Positions 26,940 through 36,187 are shown, counted from the first letter of the stretch. The stretch: 64,000 nucleotides of DNA from Aved-18 sp964606665 (GCA_964606665.1 CAZSHS010000001.1:124001-188000), one strand, 5' to 3'. A program made the numbers and translations. Notes: generated by a model not told the origin, from the letters alone.

Positions 26940-29356
26940 AATCGAAGTCAAATATTGTCTTAATTTGTATTCTGGTACTCTTGCTCAGCCTAGTGGCACT
27001 GCCAATTACTGGCTGGCTCATAGCCCAAAGAGCGCTGCCTGACCAGGAAGGCATTATCGCTATTTCCACTTTGCAAAAAGAAGTCTCGCTCGTTCAAGAC
27101 GATCGCGGCATTCCTGCCATTCAAGCATCTAGCGATGTTGACGTATACGCTGCCCAAGGCTGGTGGGTCGCCTCGGAGCGCTTCTTCCAGATGGACATGT
27201 TGCGTCGTGCCGCTAAAGGTACTCTTTCTGAAGTCTTTGGCTCGGGCACGCTTGCGCAAGATAAACTGATGCGCCAGATTGGCATTACTCGCGCAGCAAA
27301 AGCGCAATTGAAGATTGCCTCTCCTGAAGTTAAAGCGGCATTGCAAGCTTATAGCGATGGCGTCAATTCTTATATGCGCCTCAGTCGCAGCAAGAGACAA
27401 TTAGAGTTTTGGGTAATGATGGATGACCCTGCTCCGTGGACTGCTGAAGACAGTCTTGCTGTGATGAAATATCTGGAATATCTTCAAGGCGAATCCTGGA
27501 GTCTCGATGACTTGCGCCAACGTGCAGTGAATACTGCGGGTGCAAAAGCTGCGTCAGAAATTTTTGAACAGCCTTTATTTGGGGGCAAAGAGGAAGTCAA
27601 AGAAGTTAAAGATACCAAAGCGCAGTTGCCTATTTTTGATTTTAATGCAGTACCAAATACGGTGCGCCATCTTGTGGCAGGGCTTCCAGGTATCGGCAGC
27701 AACGCTTGGGTGGTATCGGGTAAAATGACGGACACTAAAGGCTGTTTGTTGGCACTCGATAGACACAACGTTTTTACCGATCCAAATCTCTGGTATGTAG
27801 CAACACTTATAACGCCGTCGGGCAAAGTATCGGGTATGAGCATTCCTGGAGTGCCAGGCATCTTATTTGGTCGCAACGATTATATTAGCTGGGGCGCAAC
27901 GGCACTCAAGGCTGATACCCAAGACCTTTTTATAGAGTCGTTCTCGCAGAATATTGCCAATAAGTATAAGACTCCGACTGGCTGGGCTCCCGTCCAAGAG
28001 ATAGTGGAAGAAGTGGGATGTCGTGGTCCTGTGGGCAATAAAATGTTCCAGCAGAAAGTTTTACTCACAAGACATGGCCCTGTGCTCACGCAGTCGGGTG
28101 ATTCTGCTGTGGTGCTTGCCTGGAGTGGACACGACAATGTAGTTCCGTCTCTGGATTCATACTTGAAAATAAACAAGGCTAAGAATTGGTCAGAGTTCCA
28201 AACTGCTCTTCAAAGTTATAAAGGCGAGCCTCAGAATTTTCTTTTCGCCGACAAGAACGGCAATATTGCGATGCAAGTGGCAGGCAATATTCCGGTGCGA
28301 AGTCCATCTGCCTATTCGCACAAACTCAATGCTGGTCAAATTCTTCCTGGCTGGACGGGTAACTGTGATTGGATTGCGCGTCTTAATTTTAATGAACTGC
28401 CAAGTGTGTTGAACCCGCCCAATGGTTATCTAATCGGCAAGACAGATAACTTAATTGGCACTACCCTTGATGTCACACCATATCCTCAGCAAAGAGTTCA
28501 AGCATTGCTTGATGCAAGTATCGCCTCTACTCGCCGTCCTGGTTTGCCAGAGATGGCCGCCTTCCAGGCAGACGACTATGGTGCGCTGTCTAAACTAGTC
28601 AAAGACATGCTTAAAGAGTCTGTCACTAAGCTTGAAAATATTGACAAGACTCAACTCGTGTTACTGGACAAGTTTGAAGAATGGGATGGAATGCTTTCTT
28701 CAGATAGTGTTCCCGCCACTGCCTATGAAGCGTTTATGCGCATGGCAGCAAGACGAATTCTGATTCCCAAGATTGGTGAAGTACTGACAAACGAATACAT
28801 CAATAAATATCCGCGTTGGACTCATTTCCTTGAGGGGGTATTACGGCGCAAAGATACTGCCTGGTTGCCGCCAGAAGAGCGCACTTTCGACACGTTTATG
28901 GTCAGTACTTTTTCACAAGCATTAAAAGAGATCAGAGTAGTAACTGAAAATGAAAATCCAGAGGCCTGGGGCTGGAAAAATTTGCATCAAATTCATTTTC
29001 AGAGTGTTGTCTTAAATGGACTTCCTGAATGGCAAAATCAATTGGGCAAACTAATTAATATCGCACCAGTCGGTGTGCCGGGTGATGGCGATGCGCTCAA
29101 TGCCTGCAATGTGACTTATAGTGCCAAAGGCGAATATAACTGCACTGTTGGTCCGGTGCAGCGCTTACTAATCGATATGTCCGACTTGGATAAGTATTAT
29201 GAAACTCAGCCTCTGGGACAGTCGGGGCATTTACTTTCTAGCAATAGGCTCGACCAACTTAAAGCCTGGCTAACGCAAAAGCCTTTGCCGGTGTCATTTT
29301 CCGAGCAACAAATAGATAAGTATAAGCATAAACTGATTTTTGCACGGGAGATCTAA
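26936..29356 (+). CDS. Penicillin-acylase-family N-terminal-nucleophile amidase
   Basis: The 806-residue precursor starts with an uncleaved or cleaved N-terminal hydrophobic segment (IVLICILVLLLSLVALPITGWLIAQ). The alpha part contains DDRGIPAIQASSDVDVYAAQGWWVASERFFQMDMLRR. The beta chain would begin at Ser255 in LPGIG/SNAWVVSG, the catalytic N-terminal Ser created by self-cleavage. WGATALKADTQDLFIES, GNIAMQVAGNIPVR and GDGDALNACN are further family features. Members cleave amide bonds of acyl-homoserine lactones, penicillins or other N-acyl compounds; the substrate is not evident. serA follows after one base, although no metabolic link is obvious. Confidence 0.9.
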   Translation: MKSKSNIVLICILVLLLSLVALPITGWLIAQRALPDQEGIIAISTLQKEVSLVQDDRGIPAIQASSDVDVYAAQGWWVASERFFQMDMLRRAAKGTLSEVFGSGTLAQDKLMRQIGITRAAKAQLKIASPEVKAALQAYSDGVNSYMRLSRSKRQLEFWVMMDDPAPWTAEDSLAVMKYLEYLQGESWSLDDLRQRAVNTAGAKAASEIFEQPLFGGKEEVKEVKDTKAQLPIFDFNAVPNTVRHLVAGLPGIGSNAWVVSGKMTDTKGCLLALDRHNVFTDPNLWYVATLITPSGKVSGMSIPGVPGILFGRNDYISWGATALKADTQDLFIESFSQNIANKYKTPTGWAPVQEIVEEVGCRGPVGNKMFQQKVLLTRHGPVLTQSGDSAVVLAWSGHDNVVPSLDSYLKINKAKNWSEFQTALQSYKGEPQNFLFADKNGNIAMQVAGNIPVRSPSAYSHKLNAGQILPGWTGNCDWIARLNFNELPSVLNPPNGYLIGKTDNLIGTTLDVTPYPQQRVQALLDASIASTRRPGLPEMAAFQADDYGALSKLVKDMLKESVTKLENIDKTQLVLLDKFEEWDGMLSSDSVPATAYEAFMRMAARRILIPKIGEVLTNEYINKYPRWTHFLEGVLRRKDTAWLPPEERTFDTFMVSTFSQALKEIRVVTENENPEAWGWKNLHQIHFQSVVLNGLPEWQNQLGKLINIAPVGVPGDGDALNACNVTYSAKGEYNCTVGPVQRLLIDMSDLDKYYETQPLGQSGHLLSSNRLDQLKAWLTQKPLPVSFSEQQIDKYKHKLIFAREI

Positions 29357-29357
29357 A

Positions 29358-30977
29358 ATGGCATCCTTGAAAAAAGTACTGGTCGCTGACGAGATTAGCG
29401 ACGAAGGTATAAATGTTTTATCCAAGGATTTGGATGTTACATACGATCCCAAAATTACTCAAGAAGAGATTTTAAAAATAATTGGCGACTTCGACGCCAT
29501 ACTAGTTAGAAGCCGTACTCAAGTCACTCCCGATGTGATTACTGCTGGCAAGAAACTAAAAGTAATTGGACGGGCAGGGGTCGGTGTCGACAACATTGAT
29601 TTAAAAGTAGCCACCGAATCTGGTGTACTAGTAGTAAATTCACCCGAGGGTAATACCGCCTCAGCGGCTGAACATACACTGGCATTGATGTTTGCTCTTG
29701 CACGCATGGTTCCTCAGGCTGACTCATCGATGAAAGAGGGAAAATGGCAACGTAATAAATTTATTGGAGTTGAATTATTCAATAAAGTATTAGGAATCAT
29801 CGGGCTGGGCAAGATTGGATCGCGAGTTGCTCAGGTGGCAAAAGCAATCGGCATGAAAGTACTTGTGTACGATCCATTTATAAGCAAACAAAGAGCCGAA
29901 GAGCTGGATCTAAGAACAGTTGGTCTAGAAGAAATCTGGCGTCAGGCTGACTTCATTACTTTGCACATACCAAAAACAAACGAGACCACAAATCTTATAA
30001 GCGGCACCGTTCTTTCTCGTATCAAGCCAGGAGTGCGCATCATTAACGCCTCACGCGGTGGAGTTATAGACGAAGCGGCGCTTGCTCGCGCTATTGCCGA
30101 TGGGCGAGTTGCAGGTGCTGCACTAGACGTATTCGATTCTGAACCACCTAAAGACTCACCCCTGCTTGCAGTGAAAGACAAAATTATAATGACGCCGCAT
30201 CTTGGTGCATCTACCGTAGAGGCGCAATACAACGTCGCTATCGACCTTGCTGAGCAAATTCGCGACTATCTGATAGACGGCGTTTGCAGAAGTCCGGTTA
30301 ACCTTCCATTCATGCGTCCAGATATTTTGAAAAATCTAGGCAAATATTTTGGTCTGGCAGAAGCTATGGGTGCAATCGCTGGAGGACTGATCACGGGCTC
30401 CGTTCGCGGGGTTGAGATTTTGAACTATGGCGCTCTAGCGGTAAAAGACACCACACCACTTACGGTGGCAGCATTAACAGGTCTCTTTCGTAGCCGAATT
30501 GAAAGTGTAACTTATGTTAACGCTCAGATTATTGCTAAATCTCATGGCATAAGCGTGCGTGAAAGCCGTCTTGAGGACAGTGGTGCAGGCAATTATCGCG
30601 AAGAGTTGGGACTTATTATTTCGTCTGATGAAGGCATTGTGTCAATGACCGGCACCGTGCTTGCTCATAACGAAGCGATAATAACCAAGATTAACGACCA
30701 CCCAATTAACCTGACACCATCCAAGTTTATGCTCTTCACCATGCATCAGGACAGACCCGGCATGGTGGCAAAAGTTGCCACTATTCTTGGCGACAAAGAC
30801 ATTAACATAAGCACAATGAGTGTCGGACGCGTCGATATCCGTCAGCACGCCATCATGGTTCTTACTTTAGATGACCCAATTGAGAATGCAGTAGTGGAAG
30901 CGTTGCAACAACAAGATGGTATTCACCTAGCCAGATTTATTTCGCTAAGCGTAGGTAGCGCTGCTTTAGTGCACTAA
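29358..30977 (+). CDS. serA: D-3-phosphoglycerate dehydrogenase
   Basis: SerA oxidises 3-phosphoglycerate with NAD+ as the first step of serine synthesis. The long form of about 539 residues has the substrate domain, the NAD-binding domain (GIIGLGKIGSRVAQVAKAIG), catalytic Arg (NASRGGVIDE), Glu (DVFDSEPP) and His (TPHLGAST). An intervening allosteric-substrate-binding domain and a C-terminal ACT domain (FTMHQDRPGMVAKVATILGDKDINISTMSVGR) follow. The ATG at 29358, preceded by GGGAG, is preferred over an upstream start inside the acylase gene. The ACT domain suggests feedback by serine. Confidence 0.96.
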   Translation: MASLKKVLVADEISDEGINVLSKDLDVTYDPKITQEEILKIIGDFDAILVRSRTQVTPDVITAGKKLKVIGRAGVGVDNIDLKVATESGVLVVNSPEGNTASAAEHTLALMFALARMVPQADSSMKEGKWQRNKFIGVELFNKVLGIIGLGKIGSRVAQVAKAIGMKVLVYDPFISKQRAEELDLRTVGLEEIWRQADFITLHIPKTNETTNLISGTVLSRIKPGVRIINASRGGVIDEAALARAIADGRVAGAALDVFDSEPPKDSPLLAVKDKIIMTPHLGASTVEAQYNVAIDLAEQIRDYLIDGVCRSPVNLPFMRPDILKNLGKYFGLAEAMGAIAGGLITGSVRGVEILNYGALAVKDTTPLTVAALTGLFRSRIESVTYVNAQIIAKSHGISVRESRLEDSGAGNYREELGLIISSDEGIVSMTGTVLAHNEAIITKINDHPINLTPSKFMLFTMHQDRPGMVAKVATILGDKDINISTMSVGRVDIRQHAIMVLTLDDPIENAVVEALQQQDGIHLARFISLSVGSAALVH

Positions 30978-30985
30978 GAGGGGTT

Positions 30986-33199
30986 ATGTCCTATTTTCGA
31001 CCGACTCTTTGCAAAGCGTTATCGTTTCTGATCTTAGCCACAACAACAGGCGCTGCCTATGCGCAATTTGGTGGAATGAACTCGGATGCAGATTTGAGTC
31101 CTATATCTGTCAAGCAGTTGAATCTTGCCAAAGAAAAGAAGAATGAAGGGGCTGCAACGCCACTTAGCTTTAGTTCGTTTTTCAAGGCCAAGGATCTTGA
31201 AGCCCAAGCACTCACACCAGTGAATATGTCCTCAATGCAAATTCCTGGTTTGAGTGCAAAAGGTGCAGAGAAATTGGGCTTCAACCATTTTGTGGTGGTC
31301 AATGACACTGGTTTTAGAAACATGACCACTTTATTTAAAGAAAACAGAACTCTGGGCAAACCATCGGTAGTGACAGTTGATTCGATGATGCATCCCTATT
31401 TTGCGTATCGCAATGGATTGATCGCGGACATTATTGAATCAAGACTTTCCGAAGAGTTGAAAGTTATGCTGGAAGCCACTCTCAAGCAGTCTATTCTTGA
31501 CTATAAAGCTACAGATGACGAAGAAGTTCAAGACGATATTCAGCGCAATATGGCATTTATATTGGTGGCACTCAGTTATTTTGACGCCAAATACTTGACT
31601 ATAGACCTGGGTGGTGCAAGCGACTTAGCCAGAGAAGAAATAAAGCGCATCAATTTTGCAAAGAATGCTCGCACTGCAATAGGAAACAATATTCTTGATT
31701 TTGGTTTGTGCCAGCCGTATGGTTGGATGCTCAAATCGCCAAAGCTGGAGCAGTTTTGCAAAGCCTATCTTTGGCTTTCGTGCATGTATTTTCCGCTCAG
31801 TAACGTCAGTGAAGGCGCCGCTGAAGGTGGCGGCAATAGTTTTAGACGTTCAGTACTTTTATATAGGGCACTTGCTCTTGGAAAAGTGACCACACCAGAT
31901 GGTGCAGTGTCTGCAATGGAAATCTGGAGCCGCATTTGCAAAGTAATGTCGCTCAAGGATATAAACGGTCCAGAGGCAAAAAACACCATTTTACCTGTTG
32001 ATTTGTCTGTCGTTTTTGAATCTTCAGAAATTGATCTGGGCAAACTATTGAAAGACATATCTAGACCTTTGTCACAAACGAAAATGCTTTTGATGGTCAA
32101 AAACAAATACGCTTCATCGCTTCGTGCGGAGTCCTTCAAAGATATTGGTTCTGGCAAGACTCAAAAAAATCTTCATGTACTGCGCTTCTTTCCTCGCATA
32201 GACCCACCTGAATTCACTTGGCTCAAGGCGGCTGGACTCTTCTTCAAAGAAGGCGCCAAGACCGAAGAGGGCGACGATAAATTGGTCCCGCTTGGACTGC
32301 TCATTTTGCACGCACATGGCTTTCAGTCTGCTACAAATTATTTGAGCGAACATCAAGACTCTCTTGATCCTGAGCTACTCAAGGGGCTTTCGACCCTTTA
32401 TGAATTGAGCGAATCAAACGAGTCGTCAACGTGGAAAATCATTTCTCCGCTATTGGACCCGCAAGACCCCGCTGCCCAAGGAGTAATGAGAACTGGTACC
32501 TGGAGAAATCGTCAAATGGAAACGGCGCTTGGTGCCTGGCTGGACAGTCATGTTGCCTGCGCTGATTTGAAGGCGCTAGAACCGCCAGAACCACACAAAG
32601 CGCCTACGCCACCATCAACGCCTGGGACATCCAGTGTGAATTCTGCAAATTCCGCATCTCCTCGAAAAATAGTGCCACCCTCATTTCATTATTTGGAGCC
32701 GCGCGCAAGCGTATATAAAAGAATGGCGGACGACTGCGCAAATCTTGCCAATGAATTGAACAAAATCGGATATTTCACCCAGAGTTATAAAAAAAGAAGT
32801 GAAGACTTCATCAAACTCTTTGGTCGCTTGTCCACCGTGGCAACGCAAGAGAACAAAGGTCAGCCAGTTACTAAAAACGACTTTTCGATTTTGGCAAACA
32901 TAGATCAGGTTCTGTCGCAAATAGACAATCCCTTGCCGGGATGTGTTTATTTAGGTACCCAAAACGATAAAGACAGCAAAGGGCGCGGCGTGACCATCGG
33001 GCTTGGTGATGCAGGTCGTTTGTTTATGATCGCCAACACCACTCAAGGTGCCACTTTGTGTCGCGGGGGCGTCTACACTTATTACGAGCAATTTGGCGGT
33101 GTGGTCAAACCGGCTCACTGGACACGCAAGCTCGAATACAATCTATTGCGCCCGCCTGCATGGGCAAACCAATTCGACATTGTTCAAGACCTAAAATAG
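30986..33199 (+). CDS. Exported DUF3160-family protein
   Basis: This 737-residue protein has a signal peptide (ALSFLILATTTGAAYAQ). Its core resembles DUF3160: KPSVVTVDSMMHPYFAYRNGLIADIIESRL near residue 115, FCKAYLWLSCMYFPLS, and the C-terminal GVTIGLGDAGRLFMIANT with RGGVYTYYEQFGGVVKPAHWTRK. A Pro/Ser-rich linker lies near residues 535-560. DUF3160 proteins are exported, large and of unknown function. The ATG has AGAGGGG two bases upstream and lies 8 bases after serA. It may be the last gene of a run from 25926. Confidence 0.7.
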   Translation: MSYFRPTLCKALSFLILATTTGAAYAQFGGMNSDADLSPISVKQLNLAKEKKNEGAATPLSFSSFFKAKDLEAQALTPVNMSSMQIPGLSAKGAEKLGFNHFVVVNDTGFRNMTTLFKENRTLGKPSVVTVDSMMHPYFAYRNGLIADIIESRLSEELKVMLEATLKQSILDYKATDDEEVQDDIQRNMAFILVALSYFDAKYLTIDLGGASDLAREEIKRINFAKNARTAIGNNILDFGLCQPYGWMLKSPKLEQFCKAYLWLSCMYFPLSNVSEGAAEGGGNSFRRSVLLYRALALGKVTTPDGAVSAMEIWSRICKVMSLKDINGPEAKNTILPVDLSVVFESSEIDLGKLLKDISRPLSQTKMLLMVKNKYASSLRAESFKDIGSGKTQKNLHVLRFFPRIDPPEFTWLKAAGLFFKEGAKTEEGDDKLVPLGLLILHAHGFQSATNYLSEHQDSLDPELLKGLSTLYELSESNESSTWKIISPLLDPQDPAAQGVMRTGTWRNRQMETALGAWLDSHVACADLKALEPPEPHKAPTPPSTPGTSSVNSANSASPRKIVPPSFHYLEPRASVYKRMADDCANLANELNKIGYFTQSYKKRSEDFIKLFGRLSTVATQENKGQPVTKNDFSILANIDQVLSQIDNPLPGCVYLGTQNDKDSKGRGVTIGLGDAGRLFMIANTTQGATLCRGGVYTYYEQFGGVVKPAHWTRKLEYNLLRPPAWANQFDIVQDLK

Positions 33200-33271
33200 A
33201 TCTGCCAATAAATTGTTGAGCCAACTTCATTGAGCTTCTTTGCTTAAAATGTGTCTCATGAAAACTGCACT

Positions 33272-33328
33272 AAAAAGCTGACGGTGAAAGTCCCTACAGT
33301 TTGAAGAATGGCTTGTAATAAGCTTTTT
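33272..33328 (+). repeat. Inverted repeat in the leader of the TPR gene
   Basis: AAAAAGCT (33272-33279) and AGCTTTTT (33321-33328) are perfect 8-bp inverted arms around a 41-base insert that contains GACGGTGAAAGTCC. It lies about 70 bases after the DUF3160 stop and 158 bases before the TPR start. It could end the upstream transcript, since the right arm finishes in Ts, or form part of a structured leader. I could not match it to a known riboswitch. Confidence 0.35.
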
Positions 33329-33485
33329 CGTACACGCCCATAGCTTAGCTCCGTGTAATCTATAAGCGATGTGATCAGGAATTGCCAAGTTGTCACAGTG
33401 CTACAGAATTATGGGATTTATTTCAATATCCTCGCGTCGACGCTTGATATAGGATTGAAACAGAAAAGGGCGCACAGGTCAGGAT

Positions 33486-34541
33486 ATGTCGCAGTCTAAT
33501 ACAAATAGAGTGACACCACATATAGAGCAACAAGCAATCACTGAATGGGATACCCCATTCAACCGTCCAGCCTATGAAGATTCCGAAGCGCTAGGATATT
33601 CAAGACAAGCCTCGCAGTATTACCAGCAAGGTCGCACCAGAGAAGCAGAAGCTCTCTACAAACAAGCTTTGCAAATCGCTGAGCAATCGGGTGGCAAAGA
33701 TACTCCTGCACTCATTACCTGCCTTGAGGACTTGAGCGGATTTTATGTATCGTGCCGTCAATTAGAAGATGCCGAGCCGCTTGTTTCTAGACTCGTTTCA
33801 ATTAGAGCCCGCATATCACAAGCCGATGATTCTTTATTGATGGCTTCTGTAGACAAGCTTGCAGAAATCTATAAAGCAACGAATCGTGTTGGCGATGCAG
33901 TAACTCTCTACAAATTTATGCTCTCAAGACAATCTGACAAGCTGGGCTCAGGCTCCGTATCTTTGATAGGAACTATGTCGCGTTTGTCTTATTGCTATCG
34001 CGATCAAGGTAACTGGGAAGCGGCTGAAACTATGCTTCTTAAGTGCCGCGAAATAGAAGAGACAAATTATGGACGCTTCTCACTAGAAGTAACAACCACG
34101 CTTGAAGACCTTGCTGAAGTCTATTTGAAGCAAGAAAAATTCGACAAGACGGCAGAAGCGTTAGAGAGAAAGATTCATATCTACGAAGGTATTTACGGCG
34201 CCGATTCTTTAGAAGTCGCTACCTGTGTTTTGAAATTAGCTGAATTATTGTCGAAGGTGAATATGGTAATGCAAGCAGAGCCCCTGTACAGAAGAGTTGT
34301 TGAAATCTATAAGACCGCGCGTTCCAAAGAAGAATTCATGGGACTTGCTCGTACTAAAACCGGCGAATTTCCTGCTAATGCTCCTACTGTTACTCCAATC
34401 TCAAAGAAGAGTGCCGACAAACCAGTCGAGCAAGAACAATGCCGCAAGTGGGCTGCCATTACGCCTCCTGCTGCCACTCGTCCAGTTGATACCACTCCTG
34501 ACGTGCAGATTCCGGCTATTCAAGCCGCTGGCGCCAGATAG
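33486..34541 (+). CDS. Tetratricopeptide-repeat protein (kinesin-light-chain-like repeats)
   Basis: This 351-residue protein has no signal peptide and is built from about five 42-residue TPR units. Examples are ASQYYQQGRTREAEALYKQALQIAEQS, LSGFYVSCRQLEDAEPLVSRLVSIR, LAEIYKATNRVGDAVTLYKFML, LSYCYRDQGNWEAAETMLLKCREI and LAEVYLKQEKFDKTAEALERKIHIY. The last 70 residues are Pro/Thr-rich and probably disordered. TPRs mediate protein binding; the partner is unknown. GTCAGGAT precedes the ATG. A hairpin terminator lies 53 bases after the stop. Confidence 0.88.
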   Translation: MSQSNTNRVTPHIEQQAITEWDTPFNRPAYEDSEALGYSRQASQYYQQGRTREAEALYKQALQIAEQSGGKDTPALITCLEDLSGFYVSCRQLEDAEPLVSRLVSIRARISQADDSLLMASVDKLAEIYKATNRVGDAVTLYKFMLSRQSDKLGSGSVSLIGTMSRLSYCYRDQGNWEAAETMLLKCREIEETNYGRFSLEVTTTLEDLAEVYLKQEKFDKTAEALERKIHIYEGIYGADSLEVATCVLKLAELLSKVNMVMQAEPLYRRVVEIYKTARSKEEFMGLARTKTGEFPANAPTVTPISKKSADKPVEQEQCRKWAAITPPAATRPVDTTPDVQIPAIQAAGAR

Positions 34542-34593
34542 AATTTTGCTTCGTAGCGTCTAAGATCGTAACCCACTTTTTTGTCGTGCTTTT

Positions 34594-34620
34594 TTAGTTG
34601 CTTTAGGCAACTAATTTTAA
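34594..34620 (+). terminator. Rho-independent terminator after the TPR gene
   Basis: TTAGTTGC (34594-34601) and GCAACTAA (34607-34614) form a perfect 8-bp stem with a 5-base loop, followed by TTTTAA. A T-rich run also precedes the stem, so it may act weakly in both directions. Confidence 0.65.
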
Positions 34621-34704
34621 TATTGCGATGTGCCACAGAGTAAGCGTTTTGGGGCGGAAAAAATACTTGATTAAGTCAACCAATTATAGGTGAGTTAAAA
34701 AGGC

Positions 34705-34842
34705 CTTCGTCGCGCAAGTTGCAGGACAACAAATTGAATGGAATTTGATTTGCCTATAACGCCAAAAAAATCGCGTCTGGAAACGCTGACTGGGCTAGCG
34801 TCCGTTTTGCAGCTTGTGAGAAAAACCATGCGTTTTTAATAC
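34705..34842 (+). repeat. 138-bp direct repeat, copy 1 (possible structured RNA)
   Basis: This stretch is identical over 138 bases to 36233-36370 and in the same orientation. It lies 26 bases beyond the stop of the minus-strand gene at 34869. On the plus strand, CGCAAGTTGCAGGAC (34713-34727) can pair with GTTTTGCAGCTTGTG (34804-34818) as 15 continuous pairs, four of them G-U. Inside are a CAAATT/AATTTG hairpin and an ACGCT/AGCGT hairpin. After the closing helix comes AAAAAC-CATGC-GTTTTT, a hairpin ending in Ts. There is no open frame of interest. Orientation is assigned by the G-U pattern and is an inference. Confidence 0.85.
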
Positions 34843-34868
34843 CTGATGAGCGAATGCAATGAAATGCC

Positions 34869-35393
34869 CTACTCTTCAGGCGGATCCCGTTCTATCCAAT
34901 GACGAAGATTGTAGTCAAGGTCGCCGGTTTGTAGCCTCCAATCGCTCCAGAACGAGGGGGCGGCATCATAAATGTATTGTCGAGGATTTTCGGTAGAAAG
35001 ACCACGAATATAAACGCCCGATTGAATTCGGTGCTGTTGACCAAAACCAAAAAAAGGAGGCGGTCCTGAAGATCCTTCATCTCCGTAAATAGCCTCCGAT
35101 AAGCCGCCTGAATTCAAAACAAAACTATCCAGCTTTAAATTGGGCAATCCATTTCGATCATTGGCTTGATAGTTTTTAGGTTCGAGTTTTCCGAATCCAG
35201 CTTGATGTAATCGTTTGCGTTGTTTGGGTTTAATTGACGCAACTTCTTTCGAATGACTTTTTATTGCATTTTTTTTCGTTGGGCGTGAGGATTTTTTTGA
35301 ATGTATTTTGTGCGATTCATTCTGTTTTGTGGCTGTAGCAGGCAGCGACAAGGAAACAAGTGTGATTGAAAGCAGAATTGAAAAGACTTTCAT
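34869..35393 (-). CDS. Exported basic hypothetical protein (cassette gene 2)
   Basis: A 174-residue protein with a signal peptide (MKVFSILLSITLVSLSLPATA) followed by a Lys/Ser/His-rich stretch (residues 23-65) and a C-terminal part rich in Gly, Pro and aromatics. I do not recognise a family. PKNY, NGLPNLKLDS and EAIYGDEG resemble PKNY, NSLPYLDFD and EGIDGDEG in the preceding gene product, so the two may be distant relatives. Its ATG overlaps the upstream stop by 4 bases (ATGA), indicating coupled translation. The gene pair lies between the two copies of the 138-bp repeat. Confidence 0.65.
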   Translation of the reverse strand: MKVFSILLSITLVSLSLPATATKQNESHKIHSKKSSRPTKKNAIKSHSKEVASIKPKQRKRLHQAGFGKLEPKNYQANDRNGLPNLKLDSFVLNSGGLSEAIYGDEGSSGPPPFFGFGQQHRIQSGVYIRGLSTENPRQYIYDAAPSFWSDWRLQTGDLDYNLRHWIERDPPEE

Positions 35394-36187
35394 GGCGAGT
35401 CACCAGAACGTCTCTCTTTTGAGATTGTCTTCAACATTGGTGGTGGCGGTGGTTTCGCGCTGGAATGATCAAAGTCCAAATAGGGTAGGCTGTTATTTTT
35501 CTCATCACCGAACTTAGGAAAAACATCCCATTCTTGATTTTGATAGCAGCCTGACACGTTCGAGCGGGGCGTTTGCTCTCGATAGTATGGACCTAATACT
35601 ATTAGAGATTCTGTTTTTAAGCTGATTTCTGGTTGCTTGAGATTTTTCTTTTTCAAAACCCTTTTTGTTCGCTTAGGGTTGATCATCCCGCTGTAAGCGT
35701 GGTGCAATTTATTCGGTTCCTCCTTTGCAAGGGGATCATTTAAATCAAAAACTGGTGTGGCTTCATAGCCTCCTTCGTCTCCATCGATTCCTTCTTTCAC
35801 TCCATTTGATTTGTATTCTTTCCATGATTTGGAAAGGGACGGCTTACATTTGAAAATGCCATAGTTGCTTGGTTGAAGAGGTATACCACTTTGATTGAGT
35901 TGATATTGTCCAAAAAAGTAGGTGCCTTTATATTCGTCGAAATTAAAAGGCGGCCGCGAATTACTATTTTTTTCAGGCGTTGGAAGTTCACCTGGAGCTA
36001 AATAGTTTTTGGGGTATATGGATTCCCCTAGTTGAGGCTCCAATTTAAACCGCTGTCGCGTCAGATTCTTTTCTTCGTAAATTCTATGAGCACGAAGGTG
36101 CTCTGCGTCTACCTTTTGAGTATCGGCCAAAGCAAAAGTGGAGCTTGAAAAAAGCATTATTCCTAAAACGATAGATTTCGCTTTCAC
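35390..36187 (-). CDS. Exported hypothetical protein (cassette gene 1)
   Basis: A 265-residue protein with a signal peptide (MKAKSIVLGIMLFSSSTFALA). The mature part is Pro-, Asn- and Lys-rich with two cysteines (FKCKPS, SGCYQ) that could form a disulphide. There is no known domain. The motifs YPKNYLAP, EGIDGDEGG and NSLPYLDFD recur in altered form in the next gene product. The start is a GTG without a clear ribosome binding site, so the true start is uncertain. Repeat copy 2 lies 46 bases upstream of the start. Confidence 0.62.
   Translation of the reverse strand: MKAKSIVLGIMLFSSSTFALADTQKVDAEHLRAHRIYEEKNLTRQRFKLEPQLGESIYPKNYLAPGELPTPEKNSNSRPPFNFDEYKGTYFFGQYQLNQSGIPLQPSNYGIFKCKPSLSKSWKEYKSNGVKEGIDGDEGGYEATPVFDLNDPLAKEEPNKLHHAYSGMINPKRTKRVLKKKNLKQPEISLKTESLIVLGPYYREQTPRSNVSGCYQNQEWDVFPKFGDEKNNSLPYLDFDHSSAKPPPPPMLKTISKERRSGDSP

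Noticed and set aside
33280..33320. FMN riboswitch or group II intron fragment suggested by GACGGTGAAAGTCC
   Set aside because: The other conserved FMN-element segments are absent, the downstream gene is not a riboflavin gene, and no intron reverse transcriptase is nearby.
34297..34563. 88-residue plus-strand frame overlapping the TPR gene end
   Set aside because: It lies mostly inside the TPR gene in another frame, with Pro/Leu/Arg-rich shadow composition.
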